Made by a program: the position numbers and the translations under genes. The notes beneath the pieces were generated by a model. It was not told the origin of the DNA, did not search any database, and worked only from the letters and a program-made list of their open reading frames with translations. Below are positions 21,179 through 32,198 of a stretch of 64,000 nt of DNA, piece by piece (positions within the stretch are counted from its first letter, which is position 1; the number at the start of each line of letters is the position of its first letter). The DNA comes from Pseudocercospora fijiensis CIRAD86 (lineage: Eukaryota > Ascomycota > Dothideomycetes > Mycosphaerellales > Mycosphaerellaceae): positions 186,001 to 250,000 of the forward strand of contig NW_006921543.1 in NCBI RefSeq assembly GCF_000340215.1. Direction: 5' to 3'.

Positions 21179-21568
21179 TCAAGGAGTGAGACATACATAC
21201 ATGCTGACTGACTGACTGACTTCCCTCGTTCCCTCTGAATGAACATCGCTGCCGAAATCCTGGGGATTTTCGGATTTGCAATGGAACTCTCTCTTTCCGC
21301 CGTTTTGAATGGTTTGGAACATCGCTTTTCGACACGTTGGACTGGTGTTTATTTCGGTGCTTGTTAGCCATTCTAGGATGCATTCTGTGCAGTATGTGAA
21401 TCTGCATGGGCGGGGGAGAGTTACTTCGGGCTCGGAGCAGATTGGGTATCCGTTTTCGAGGTTTTTGGAGGATGAGATGAGGCCGCCGTTTGTGAAGAAG
21501 TCGTGTTGGCTTGGGAGGTCTCTGCTGGTAGTGGGTATGCTGGGCGTTTGGGGTTGTGTGGCGTCCAT
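21179..21568 (-). CDS. small protein with a degenerate RING-like zinc finger
   Basis: The frame from ATG at 21568 gives 129 residues. Residues about 40-85 follow the RING-H2/HC spacing (PICSEPE, then PCRFTYCTECILEWLTS, then TSPTCRK), as in small E3 ligase-like proteins of this fungal group. At least three expected zinc ligands are replaced: the first Cys is Tyr (YPIC), the Cys-x-His position is CRF, and the Cys of CPxC is Ser (SPTC). The C-terminus runs through a TGAC tetranucleotide repeat (21204-21220), which looks recently acquired. The frame stays open upstream of the ATG to 21892. It could be a decayed paralogue; ubiquitin ligase activity is doubtful. Confidence 0.4.
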   Translation of the reverse strand: MDATQPQTPSIPTTSRDLPSQHDFFTNGGLISSSKNLENGYPICSEPEVTLPRPCRFTYCTECILEWLTSTEINTSPTCRKAMFQTIQNGGKREFHCKSENPQDFGSDVHSEGTREVSQSVSMYVCLTP

Positions 21569-22188
21569 ACTGGAATCTCGAGGTTGCAGATCCGGTCTGC
21601 AGGACTGTTGACGCTGGTGTGATATGGTCTGGGGAATTGAGAGATGAGGACAGATCGATGTCTCTAATATCAGCTTCTTCGTTGGTCGTCGAAGTGAAAA
21701 GAAAACAGTCCTTCGTCTGCATCTCGCAAAGAACCCAACAATAACTTTGTTTCTCTTGCGAGTGCTCAACAAAGGATCCGGACAGGTCGAACAATGATGG
21801 AGCATACCGCTCGTGAATCTGTGCTGTCGACACAGGGCAATTTGGTGTTGTAGGCGTCGAGTGACGAGATCGCAGTAGTTCCTTACGCTCACAATGATCA
21901 GGATGCCTCCCCTAACCGAATAGCACTTTCACGCCAAAAGCAGCTTCGTCCCTCAGCGGCCATTATACCCTCGTCCTTGCAGCATCTGACCCAGGGAAGT
22001 TTGGCTTTAGCGCGGCTCCAGTTCTCTCGCACGCGATGTAGGAAATGTTCAGATCCAGCTTCACACCAAACTCCGATTCTTTGCAAACATATCCCAGTCT
22101 TGTCTTAAATGTACATTGCTCGCTTCTCTATAAGTCTGAACATGCAGTTGCTACAAAACGTACCTCATGGTTCCCAACGCCCGTAGCA
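21569..22188. other. intergenic region
   Basis: I see no convincing gene. The open frames are extensions of the RING-like frame or chance. Confidence 0.5.
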
Positions 22189-23508
22189 TCAGCACCTGCT
22201 CTCATACCCGACGATTTCCCTCTGGCGATCAAACACAAGGCTTCCAAATTTCCACACCTGCTCAACCTCAAATCTCTTCTGCCCATCTGCCTCTTCAATC
22301 GGGTCTAGGACAAGTAGGTCTGCGTCTGCATCTGCTTCGATTGTACCCTTTGCCCTCTCAATGCCCAGCATCTTTGCGGGCGTGTATGTAACGGCCTTGA
22401 TCACTTCCGGTATGCTTGCTCGACTCCAGGTCCAGAAGTTGCTGACATTCTCCACTAATGTTGCACAGCTTCCTGCTAGTCGATCTGTCCCCTCAAGCGT
22501 AAGCACACTCCCTTTCTTGATGAATCGGTCTCCATTCGTCCACTCGTATACTCCATCAGGCTGTCCCACAGTCTTCATTGCATCTGTCACGATGATGAAG
22601 CCGTCTTTGTGCGCGTTGTATGCAATCTTCACGGTCGTAGGGTGAAGATGTATCCCATCAGATATGACGCCGAAATAAGGTCTTTCCGTCTCTTCTGCCT
22701 TGCCGAGCACGCCGAATGGTCCGGGATTTCGGTGATGGAGGGGACGCATGGCGTTGAAGAGGTGCGTGATCATTGTTGCGCCAGACCTCACTGCGTTGGT
22801 GACATCCTCATACGTGGCTTCGGTATGACCCACGCTGAAAATTATGCCGCGCCGAGTGAATTCTGGTATCAGCTGCGCGACGCCTTCCACTTCGGGCGCC
22901 GCTGTGATTTTCGTGATAGGGCCACGAGAGCCGAGGGGTAGGTTCTCCGATCCATAGCACGCCTCAATATCGCCAAAGCCATTCGATGCCGTCCGCAGAA
23001 CATCATGACTGTGTATGCCGTTCTTCGTAGGGGAGATGAAAGGTCCCTCAACGTGCGCGCCGAGACTTTCACTCCCTTCAAGCGGATTGCGCGAGTCGCC
23101 GCTTGGTCTTAAGTGCGGCAGAGTCTTCTGGTATATTTCTGGGTTGTTACTCGGAATTGTGGGCAAGTAGCTGGTCACACCAGTCTTGATGAGATGTCTG
23201 TTCAGCTTCCTCAGCCCTTTCACATATCCTTCCATGCCATCTTCAGGTATCGTCGAGAAGTCATAGCCGAAGGCGCCGTTGAATTGCACATCGATGAATC
23301 CCGGGCACAAGATCTTGCCTTCGAGGTCAATGATCTCGTCAGGTGTGACATGATGCTCGTAGAAGACTTCTTGGTCGTGCAGGATTTTGCCCGTCACCGA
23401 GGATATCCATAGATCGTGTTCGATGAGTTTGTCGCCCTTGACCAGCCTCCCTCCCGTCAAGCGTGTGACACCGGTGCGTGGTCGTTCGGGGGATACGGCG
23501 ATCGGCAT
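22189..23508 (-). CDS. N-acetylglucosamine-6-phosphate deacetylase
   Basis: 439 residues without introns, the family's normal length. It hydrolyses GlcNAc-6-phosphate to glucosamine-6-phosphate and acetate in the cytosol, an early step of GlcNAc and chitin catabolism. Visible family motifs: CPGFIDVQFNG near the N-terminus, HVEGPFI with the metal-binding Glu, GHTEA and THLFNAM with metal/substrate His residues, ISDGIHLHP, and VTDAM with the catalytic Asp. The first true ATG is 23508 (MPIAVSPERP); an open extension upstream to 23559 begins with GTG and is not used here. It is divergent from the GH3-GNAT gene, which fits the fungal GlcNAc catabolic clusters (dac1 and nag3 in Trichoderma, from memory). 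Confidence 0.93.
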   Translation of the reverse strand: MPIAVSPERPRTGVTRLTGGRLVKGDKLIEHDLWISSVTGKILHDQEVFYEHHVTPDEIIDLEGKILCPGFIDVQFNGAFGYDFSTIPEDGMEGYVKGLRKLNRHLIKTGVTSYLPTIPSNNPEIYQKTLPHLRPSGDSRNPLEGSESLGAHVEGPFISPTKNGIHSHDVLRTASNGFGDIEACYGSENLPLGSRGPITKITAAPEVEGVAQLIPEFTRRGIIFSVGHTEATYEDVTNAVRSGATMITHLFNAMRPLHHRNPGPFGVLGKAEETERPYFGVISDGIHLHPTTVKIAYNAHKDGFIIVTDAMKTVGQPDGVYEWTNGDRFIKKGSVLTLEGTDRLAGSCATLVENVSNFWTWSRASIPEVIKAVTYTPAKMLGIERAKGTIEADADADLLVLDPIEEADGQKRFEVEQVWKFGSLVFDRQREIVGYESRC

Positions 23509-24346
23509 CGTCGGGTTGGTTCGTGATATATCTGCGAGGTGTGAGGCTCCTGTCCGCACACGATCCTATATCGAGCCTGCTCGAAGTCAAGAGAGAGTAA
23601 TTGAAGGTAAGCAGAACGCAATGGGAGGAGTCTCGTAGGCCAGTAACATGTGATAAGAAGAATAACGAGACGGGCTAGGGAAGCTCATGGTCACCTAGGG
23701 TGACAGCTCACGACGAGGCGCGATTCTACCGGACCAGCATGACGAGCATGTGGTATCGTGAAGCCACATGAAGGACGAGACGCCACAGCAGTGACAGGCC
23801 AAGCTGACATTGCTTTGTTGTAGCAGCCACCACGGCGAGCTCCATCGTCGCTGCTGAGACCGAGCCTACCGGAGAAGCACGCCGTCGCCGGCCTATCTCG
23901 GGGGGAGCACAATTTTGACAGCAAGAAGGTTGCGAGAAGACCCAGTCCAATGGCATTGTCACGTTGCAACGACGGAGGTGAGGTAGTATCCGTAGTGCGA
24001 TGGAAGGATGAGCAGGAGGTGATGTCGCCGTCGTCGACTTTAGCGCGATACTCTATTCACCCGCCTCGTCCATGTCGCCCTCCGTATTCTACTCGATGCA
24101 ACGCCGCCAGCCATCATTGTTAGTCGGACAGATCCAATTGCCGAATGCCAAGCTACGTATCCTCAGGCCCATGCCGCAAAGGATGCTATAGTTTGCCCAC
24201 TCGACTCCACGAGATCCACCTGCGAAGCAACGTTGTATACCGTCGCGTGGTGTCCCATCACGCTGTCCGACTGGCTTTGCGGGCAGCTAGCACTGCATGG
24301 TGGTAGAACCTAGTACTTGGGCTGATTGGCGGCGGAAGTTGTCAGG
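23509..24346. promoter_or_regulatory. divergent intergenic region of the GlcNAc gene pair
   Basis: 838 bp between two divergent start codons, presumably holding both promoters. I see no recognisable regulatory motif that I can defend. Short open frames around 23691-23969 have no recognisable content. Confidence 0.5.
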
Positions 24347-27300
24347 ATGGCCATCACGAACGGAGATGGCAGGTCTAATGCTCTGGATCCCGTCTGGGAC
24401 GACATGGACAAGTACGTGTTTCCACTTGAAACTCTTGTGCTAGGGTGTCGACGGCAATCATCTGGCACGTTGGGCTAACGCTATGGCAGGACCTTGGGGC
24501 AGCTGTTTATGGCAAGTCTACCTGATCCAGAGTTCCGCCCTGCTTCTTGCATTTCACGCCACTGCTTTGTAGTGTTCTGATGCTTATACCGCTTTCCCTT
24601 CGGTAGATGGGATTCGAGGGAACCACAATCACGCCCCAGATACGAAAATTGATCACAGAACATCACATTGGCTCGTTGCTGCTTACAGCCAAAAACTTCA
24701 AGAGTCAGTGCCGATTATTGCATCACAATATCCATGTGCACTGACATTCTATAGACGCCGAGCAAGCTACAGAGCTCATACGTGAACTACAGCAGTGTGC
24801 CTACGATGCCGGACATCCAGTGCCGCTGGCCATCGGCATCGACCAAGAGAATGGCGGCGTCAACAGTCTCTTCGACGAGATCTATATACGACAATATCCC
24901 TCTGCAATGGGACTGGCAGCCACAGGATCCAAGGAGATTGCGTACGAAGTGGCGAAAGCAACAGCAGAAGAGATCGCAGCATGTGGCATCAACTTGATGT
25001 TCGGACCTGTTCTGGACGTTCTCACCAATGCAAGAAATCAGCCGCTTGGCGTTCGAACCACGGGCGACAATCCTCAAGAAGTTTCAGCTTATGGAATAGC
25101 CTTCTTGAAAGGCTACAAGGACGCGGGCTTGGCATGTATGGGCAAGCACTTTCCATCTTACGGCAGCTTGGAGTTTCTCGGATCCGCCTTGGATGTGCCT
25201 ACAATCACTGAAAGTCTCGAGTCACTCAGCTTGAACGCTCTGGTTCCTTTCCGAAATGCCATCAAGGAAGGACTAGATGCAATGATGGTGGGTGGTTGTG
25301 CCATGGCTTCGCCAGGCCTCAATGTCATGCATGCATGCCTATCTGACCAAGTCGTCAATGATCTTCTGAGAAATGACCTGCACTTCGATGGCGTTGTCAT
25401 CTCCGACTGCCTGGAAATGGAGGCTCTTAGCCACAACATTGGTGTCGGTGGTGGCACTGTCATGGCTGTTAATGCAGGATGCGACATTGTCCTCCTCTGT
25501 CGCTCTCCAGTACACCAGCAGGAAGCGATTGATGGCTTCAAGCTGGGCCTGGAGAATGCTATGATCAGCGAGGAACGGATCAGAATGTCGCTTCGTCGGA
25601 TACTGGATATGAAGGCGAAATGTACATCCTGGGAGAAGGCTCTCAATCCGGCTGGCATTCCGCTGTTATCGAAACTACAGCCGTCGCATACAACGCTCTC
25701 GACCAAGGCGTACAATTCTTCGATTACCGTTGTGCGAGATAAGAACCGGCTGCTACCGCTGACGAGTTTCATGGAGCCCGAGGACGAATTGCTGCTGCTA
25801 ACACCACTGGTCAAGCCACTCGCCGCCTCCGCTGCAGCACGAGCGCTGTCCGACCAGATCACGAACGGCTCGCCTGAGCCCGCAATCTGGGAACGTAATG
25901 CATCAGTCATGAGCGGTGAAAGAGTGTTTCGAGAGCTTGGTCGCTCTCTGGCCAGGCAGCGAAGCGGTAGAGTACTGCACACATCATATACCGCGAACGG
26001 CGTGCGACCACAGCACGAGAACCTGATCAATCGAGCCGGCGCAGTCATCATCGTGACAGCGGACGCAAATCGCAACCTCTATCAGCATGGATTCGCTAAA
26101 CATGTCTCAATGATCTGCAACATGCACTACACGTCCTCTGGCGAGAGACGAGAAAAGCCATTGGTTGTTGTGTCAGTCAGCTCACCCTACGACTTTGCGA
26201 TGGACACCAGCATCGGCACCTATATCTGCACCTACGACTTCACGGAAACTGCTCTCATGTCCCTCGTCAAAGTGCTCTATGGCGACTTCACCCCAGCAGG
26301 AGCACTTCCAGGCACGATTTCACAGAGCCAGAAGCTCTCACAATCCAAGCAACATTGGCTCGTTGAAGCCTTCAACGAAGATCGCGATTCCGATTCCCTC
26401 GACGTCTTAATCAAAGCAGTCGTCGATGGCAATACACCAGGCCTACATTCCGAGCTCGCATCCTCAACTTCCAATTCCTTCCTCCTCCGCAACCCGGAAA
26501 TTGTCGAAGCCCACTACGTCGTCCGGAATAGCAGCACTCAGGCCCTATATGGGTTCTGTGCAACGTACTTCTTCAAAGCCACCGGGACAGGAGTCATCGG
26601 GGCAATCTTCGTCGACCCATCCCGTCGAAAGCTGTCCATCGGCCACTCTCTTCACAATCGCGCTATTCGCACTCTCCTCCAGCGCGAAGGTGTCAAACGC
26701 TTCCAACTCGGATCCAGAGTGCCCAGCATATATCTAGGCATCCCGACAGGACATGGCGGCGAACGCAAACGTCTTCGATCCTGGTTCGCGAATCTGGGCT
26801 GGAACACTGCACTCTCGCGTTCAGTGTGCAGCATGGTCGCTCGGAATCTCCAGACTTGGTCTCCTCCAGACGGTATGGCGAAATCTCTCCAATCTGCCGG
26901 CGCGGATTTCGATCTCGTCTATGGTTGGGACTATGCCGGTCCGGTCTTGGATCACATCAAGACAAATCATCGACAGGGTCTGGCTGAGTATACAAACTCG
27001 CTCTCGCGGATCCTAGTGCTTGTGGCATCATTCGTGCCAAGAGGCCTGAAGATGGTGCGATTGTGGGCACGGTTGTGCTGTATAACATGCAGAGTCAGCT
27101 GGCGGAGTTTGTGCCTAGTATGAAGGACCTGGGAGAAGTCGCGGGTGGCATCTCAAGTCCCGTCATCAGTCCTAGTGTGGGCGAGTATTCCACGCTCTTG
27201 CAGGGCTTGATTCTGCTGGGCATGAGACAGGTCAAGAATCAGGGATGTAATGTTTGTGTTTTGGATTATGTGAGTCTTGATGCGCCATTCGAGATCCTGA

Positions 27301-27450
27301 GGATGGTGATTGCTGACTTTTGTCTTGTTGTAGATGGATGGTGACGGCAACTTCGACGGCTTGAGTGCGATGGGTTTTGATGTTTTGCACAATTTTGAGG
27401 AGGTCAGCTGTGATGCTGCGACTTGGACTATGGTGCCGACTGCGCCCTAG
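24347..27450 (+). CDS. GH3 N-acetylglucosaminidase (NagZ/Nag3-like) fused to C-terminal GNAT domains; one-base frameshift
   Basis: Exons 24347-24411, 24490-24511 (22 nt), 24607-24703, 24755-27269 and 27334-27450. Intron 2 starts GC (GCAAGT) and ends TAG; the others are GT-AG. The GH3 part has DQENGGV (about residue 86), KHFPSYGS (about 191) and ISDCLEMEAL with the presumed nucleophile Asp (about 279). Two acetyltransferase-like segments follow, one around GAIFVDPSRRKLSIGHSL (about 665) and one in the last 150 residues. Near 26994-26996 the frame breaks: the conserved reading continues one frame over (ADPSACGIIRAKRPEDG), as if one A had been lost from an AAAA run. Restoring one base gives 939 codons. 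Likely role: release of GlcNAc from chitin or wall fragments, next to the deacetylase. No secretion signal is visible. The break may be a sequencing error or a real mutation. Confidence 0.82.
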
Positions 27451-28790
27451 ACTGGCTCGGTGTACGATATGATTCTGGGTATACCCTGTGCTTAGTGTTG
27501 TTCTATGGTTATGATTCGTAAGGGTTCCGGTTGTGGTATTAGGTTCAACCTTTCAGCCGATCTCCGTTCACTTAGAATACAGACATCACTCCTGCACTGC
27601 TGGGCTCTGCTGCGCGCTACAACCCTCGGCGGCGAACACCACGACTCCTCGTATCCTCAAGCGACCGATTTGAGCGATGGTATGCCTTCGGCTCGGCTGC
27701 ATCGGGATCGATGGCGCTGGCATACACTGCTGGCCGCCTTCAGCTGTCGCTTAATCCGGATCCTAGCACACCAGTATGGATACCTCCGGGGAGTAGTCAA
27801 CAATGCTATTCATCAGCGTCAACGCGGGGCAGGCCGCAACAGGCAATGTGCCGAGGCGTTGCTGCACCTCGAAATGGTGTCGGCACTAGAGATGTAGACT
27901 CACGGTGTATTTAATTTCCGGGCTTATGAATACGGTGTTCACTATATGAACATATACGAGACACAGATTAGTCAGCAAGTGGATCCAGTTATTATAGCGT
28001 ATCCCATACAAAGTAGAACAATGAAGGAAATAAGACATATAGAAGGTATATAGTAACAATCTTGGTATAGACAACAGCCCTACTAGCTATTACTGTCGGC
28101 AGTAAGGTCGACAGCGTTGTTGCCGCTATCTTCGTCTATATTGTCGCCGCTATTGATACTAACACGAAAGAACGCGAACAAACACGCCCTCGAGGTAGTA
28201 CGGACCGGGGCATAAAAAAATCTCTACAGCGCTAGTGCCTCGAGAACCCGGCTAGGGCGGCAAACCAGCTATTCCAGCTATTCCAGCTACTTATCTAAGT
28301 GATTATTACTAATCTTATATTCACCTACGTGTTTATAAGACACGCGCTAAGGTAGTCTGTATTCACCGTATAATAACGGTGATGTTCACGGCTGTGCCAT
28401 TGTGTACAACATCTCTAGTCGGCACAGCGTCTCGCCCGCATCAACGCCGGCACGTCTGGCTTTCAGCTCTCGCTTGACAGCCAATCTTTCACTATTCTAA
28501 CGACCGGGTACGGAGTGGTAAATCCCCTTTGTCCTACTCCAATCGTCCCATGATCGACACCAGCGTGAAGTGCAGCCTCTAATCAGTCCTGTTTGTTCGT
28601 TCGTGCCAATAAAGCCCTATCATTTGCCGAACTAGACTGCATATACGTGTGGGCCACGATGCCCAGACGGAGGCTACGCGCATATGCTAAAGGCATCGCA
28701 CCCGGCAAGTCTGAACATCTGCTATTCTGATGATATGTATCAGACCTCTACCAATCTAACCTGCTATCTCACACATCCTCCGTACAGAAC
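27451..28790. other. intergenic region, no confident gene
   Basis: About 1.3 kb. A frame at 27505-27897 and an overlapping one at 27711-27914 have no recognisable motif. Around 28080-28370 the sequence looks like mildly RIP-mutated repeat DNA (many TA steps, CGCCGCTATT-type text, a doubled AGCTATTCC), but I cannot assign it to an element. Confidence 0.5.
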
Positions 28791-31655
28791 ATGAGCGACA
28801 GCGAGTCTGACAACGAATCGATTACCAGCTCCGTGGAAGAGGAAGCTTCCTTTACTATGTCCAAGACCTGCGATCTGTCGTCTGCAGCTCTACCAGGCGT
28901 CCCTCACTCACCTGTCATCGAAGCATCAACCCACTGCCAAATCGAACGAGGAGATGTGAAAGGTAGCCTTCAAGGCACTGCAATGAAGGAGCAAATTGCA
29001 CCTGATAACACTGCATCGGCGAAAAGTCATATAGTGCACGTGGACGTGATGTATGGGCTCACATGCCAGTAGGAGAAGCATATCTAACGGCCTCACAGTT
29101 GGGACAAGTAAGATCAGCGGGGAGATGCGCGACCGGAGTTCTGACGAATAAATAGGGAGAAGAGACAATTTGTGACAATTCCTCCCGCCGCTGACGCGGC
29201 AACAAATCCGGAAGAGGAGAAATGCATTCTTCTGATCCGACATATACACTCGCGAGATCATCGAACCCCTGTCGAGATCAGAGTCGAGGTCAAGCCTCAA
29301 AGTCTGCGCCGGTTAATGAGAAACATTTTCTCCGGTGCAAATGCATTCGCCTGGGGCGACCGCAACGACGTAGGTCAAGCGCACCTGTGTAGAATTCGAA
29401 GCTGAAAGACTCGCCAGCTAGATCCAAAATGGTTCTTCTGGGCACGGCCACGACTGATCGAGCTCAAGCAATTCTGCGAAGTCAGTGGCCGTGAACAGAT
29501 GGCGACAGAGATACTTGCTGCTTTGGAGTTCTGCCGTTCGCACTATGCGCAATCTTTGGACAGCATTGATGCTCTGAAGAGGGAGCGTCGCGTGAGATTC
29601 CGAGATATCTGGACAATTTACGCCCCAAACACGCTTGTCACAGGCACTGACAAACTAGGCCATTTTCGAGTGTGGAGCGTCGAGGATGGTCAAAAGATCG
29701 AGCACGGACATAAAAGAGGCAAGTATGCGCTTGAGGTCCGCTACGTGGAGTCGGACGGGCAGGGCTCCTTCGGGTGGGCCACGGACTACCTCTGGATCTC
29801 TCCATTCTCCGGAGCTCGAATACTAGATCAACTCGCAGTACAACCGCTACATCTGCTGGGGCATCGACACAGCATCAGGGAACAGCTCGAAAATCGAGCT
29901 GCCAAGCAGCTGGGTCTACCTTCACCTTACACTTTGAAACAATACAAAGGTCACGGTCTTATCACGGACGAGAGGCCCGATGGCACAATCGAGCTCAAGA
30001 AGCAGCATGTCAGTTGACTGTCAGCCTCGCGAGACCGCTTTCAAGTGCTGACAAGATCCAGTTTCGTGGACGGGTCATGCTTGACCCTGTTAAGACTCTT
30101 GAGGTGAATCCAGAAGGCTTGATGCCACGAGTTTACCAATTCACTGCTTCTGATCACGAACACCATGATTGTGTCGTGGACGAGCCAGATGGCAAGGTAC
30201 ATGTTATGGTCTGACGTCTATCGATGATTGCAATGCTGACTTTCTCATGTAGAGATTCATGCTTGAGGAAATACTTCTGGATTGTGACAATCAACAAGAC
30301 GAAGAAGATCTCCAACCGAAGCGCAACGACATCATTCCCCTATCATCGGCTGATCAGGAGCAATCTGCGTTACCAGCAGTAAGCCAGCATGATAGTCGAG
30401 CAGCTCCTCATCAGCAAAGCAATGCTTCACACATCTCTGGACGTCTAGACAGCCTACAGAAACTACTGTTATCAGGTTTAGTATATGGGTATGACTTCAA
30501 GCTGGGCCAATGGGGTATGTTCACCAAGTCATGCACATTTGCTTGCATGCTGATGCGAATAGGTGCGTTCTCCGTCACGGACGTCGAAACCTTTATCTGG
30601 AATGACGCTGCCTTCGACTCTTTGGTCATGGAGGATCATCTCAAGCATACACTGGGAACCCTTGTGCAAGCCTACGGCCGTCGAATTGATGATTCTGGGT
30701 TCGATGACTTTATCAAGCACAAAGGACGTGGTCTGATCGGACTTCTCTTCGGCAAGCCTGGTCTAGGCAAGACATTCACCGCCGAGGCCATCGCCGAAAT
30801 GGCCCATCTACCACTCATGACTGTCTCAGCTGGGCGCCTTGGCTCAAAGCCCGACGAGATAGAGAAGAACCTCCGAAGCACCCTAGACCTCGCTGCTCAT
30901 TGGCGTGCTGTCGTCCTTTTCGATGAAGCAGATGTCTTCCTTGCGGCGCGGGTTGCCACGAGTATCGAGCGCAATGCAGTCGTGTCTGTTTTCTTGCGCG
31001 AATTGGAATACTTCCCGGGCATCATGCTTCTCACCACAAACAAGAAGGACCTCATTGACGAGGCATTTCACAGTTGGTCAACCACACTTGTGCAACACTG
31101 AGAGTACTAAGTCATACAGGTCGTATCCATTTCTACCACGAGTATCCGGAGCTCGACTTCCCGGCGCGGATGGGAATCTGGAAAGAATTCGCCGATCGCG
31201 CGCAAAGTCAGACAGACCTGGCTGTCAACATCAACAACAGAGGCCTTGAGCAGCTTGCAAGTAACACTTACAATGGCCGAGAAGTATGTCTTAATGCATC
31301 AAGGGTCAGCATGACCTAGGCGCTTACAACAGATGCACAGATTAAAAACATCATGAGCATGGCGACAACGTGGGCACTACACCAGGACCGTACACCACCA
31401 AGGCTCGACACAGACGACATTCTGGAGATTTCTAACACACTGCAGAACTGGGAAGCGGTGAGTCGACACGATCGGGCAAGTTCAAGGCAGTATAACCAAG
31501 ATCAGCATCCCAATAGCTCAGTGTTCTCCTCAACGTCCAATCGAGGTGGCATGACGAGGTCTACGCTTTTGGCGATCAGCATCTGGTTGATGATGGGCAC
31601 TCTTATGGTTGGCTTTGTGAGTGGAGTCTTGCCGCAGCTTTTGGCGCATTTCTAG
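28791..31655 (+). CDS. AAA+ ATPase with N-terminal DUF7025-like region
   Basis: Nine exons inferred from splice signals and homologous text: 28791-29050, 29099-29107 (9 nt), 29156-29373, 29422-30008, 30062-30196, 30253-30514, 30563-31072, 31120-31283, 31341-31655. The sum is 2,460 nt, giving 819 residues in frame. The AAA core carries Walker A GKPGLGKT (about residue 554; Lys where many have Pro), Walker B VVLFDEADVFL (about 606), an arginine-rich stretch (IERNAVVSVFLRELEYF), sensor LLTTN (about 647) and SRIHFYHEYPELD. The intron at 30515-30562 is 48 bp and open in frame, so a simple ORF call would retain it. The last exon ends in a hydrophobic stretch (STLLAISIWLMMGTLMVGFV) that may be a membrane anchor. 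This family is common and poorly characterised in filamentous fungi; substrate unknown. The stop codon lies 64 bp from the transposon end. Confidence 0.85.
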
Positions 31656-31720
31656 GGTAATTTGGGGACGTTATTATGGGTCGTATGCCCCTGCAAGCCT
31701 TTTTCCAAGCGAAGCTAATA

Positions 31721-31747
31721 CAGGCTCTGGGCGCATCGGAGTGCTAA
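31721..31747 (+). repeat. left terminal inverted repeat (27 bp, after TA at 31719)
   Basis: Identical, in reverse complement, to 53880-53906; with the TA the match is 29 of 29. It keeps several CpA and TpG steps, so RIP has not touched it. Confidence 0.92.
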
Positions 31748-32198
31748 TTGCAGGGATTTCTCGTGTATCCGAGGCAGACCGATCCACTCTCTTAGAGAGC
31801 GCTTTGCTATATAAAGATGTACTAAACCGTGCTTGTCTCTAGACCCCTAATATCGCCGGCTTATATAGGCGGAAATCGAGAGGTTTTGCCGAAGATCGAT
31901 GCCCTCTTACTAGTATTACGTATATACTAATTGTTATACGACTAATTCTTTATATAATACATTAACCGCTTTTAGAAGTAAAGGAAAGGAAGGAGAGTTG
32001 CTTTCTAAAGGGAAGAAGGGGTGTTTATAGATTAATACGGCTACTAGGTCCGTACGGATTAAACTAGGAGTGTTATAGTAATACGGAGGATATAGAGAGG
32101 GCGGTACGGGTATATAACGTAGTATATATATATAAAAGTCCCGTCTTTAGTATTCCGAGCCCTCCTCTTAACCCTCTGCTTCCTACTAATCTTTTCTA
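31748..32198. other. 5' untranslated region of the Tc1/mariner-like element
   Basis: The first hundred bases look unmutated. Further in are a TATATATATAAAAG box at about 32122-32140 and a C/T-rich leader (about 32155-32197) leading to an ATG at 32199, the usual layout of a fungal RNA polymerase II promoter. The text from about 31850 onward is RIP-altered. Confidence 0.5.

Noticed and set aside
27505..27897. 130-codon plus-strand frame after the GH3 gene
   Set aside because: No motif, and a second frame in the same stretch looks equally (un)likely.
29774..30214. Separate 146-codon gene inside the AAA locus
   Set aside because: Only its 3' part (30062-30196) is coding, as exon 5 of the AAA ATPase; the rest is a shadow.
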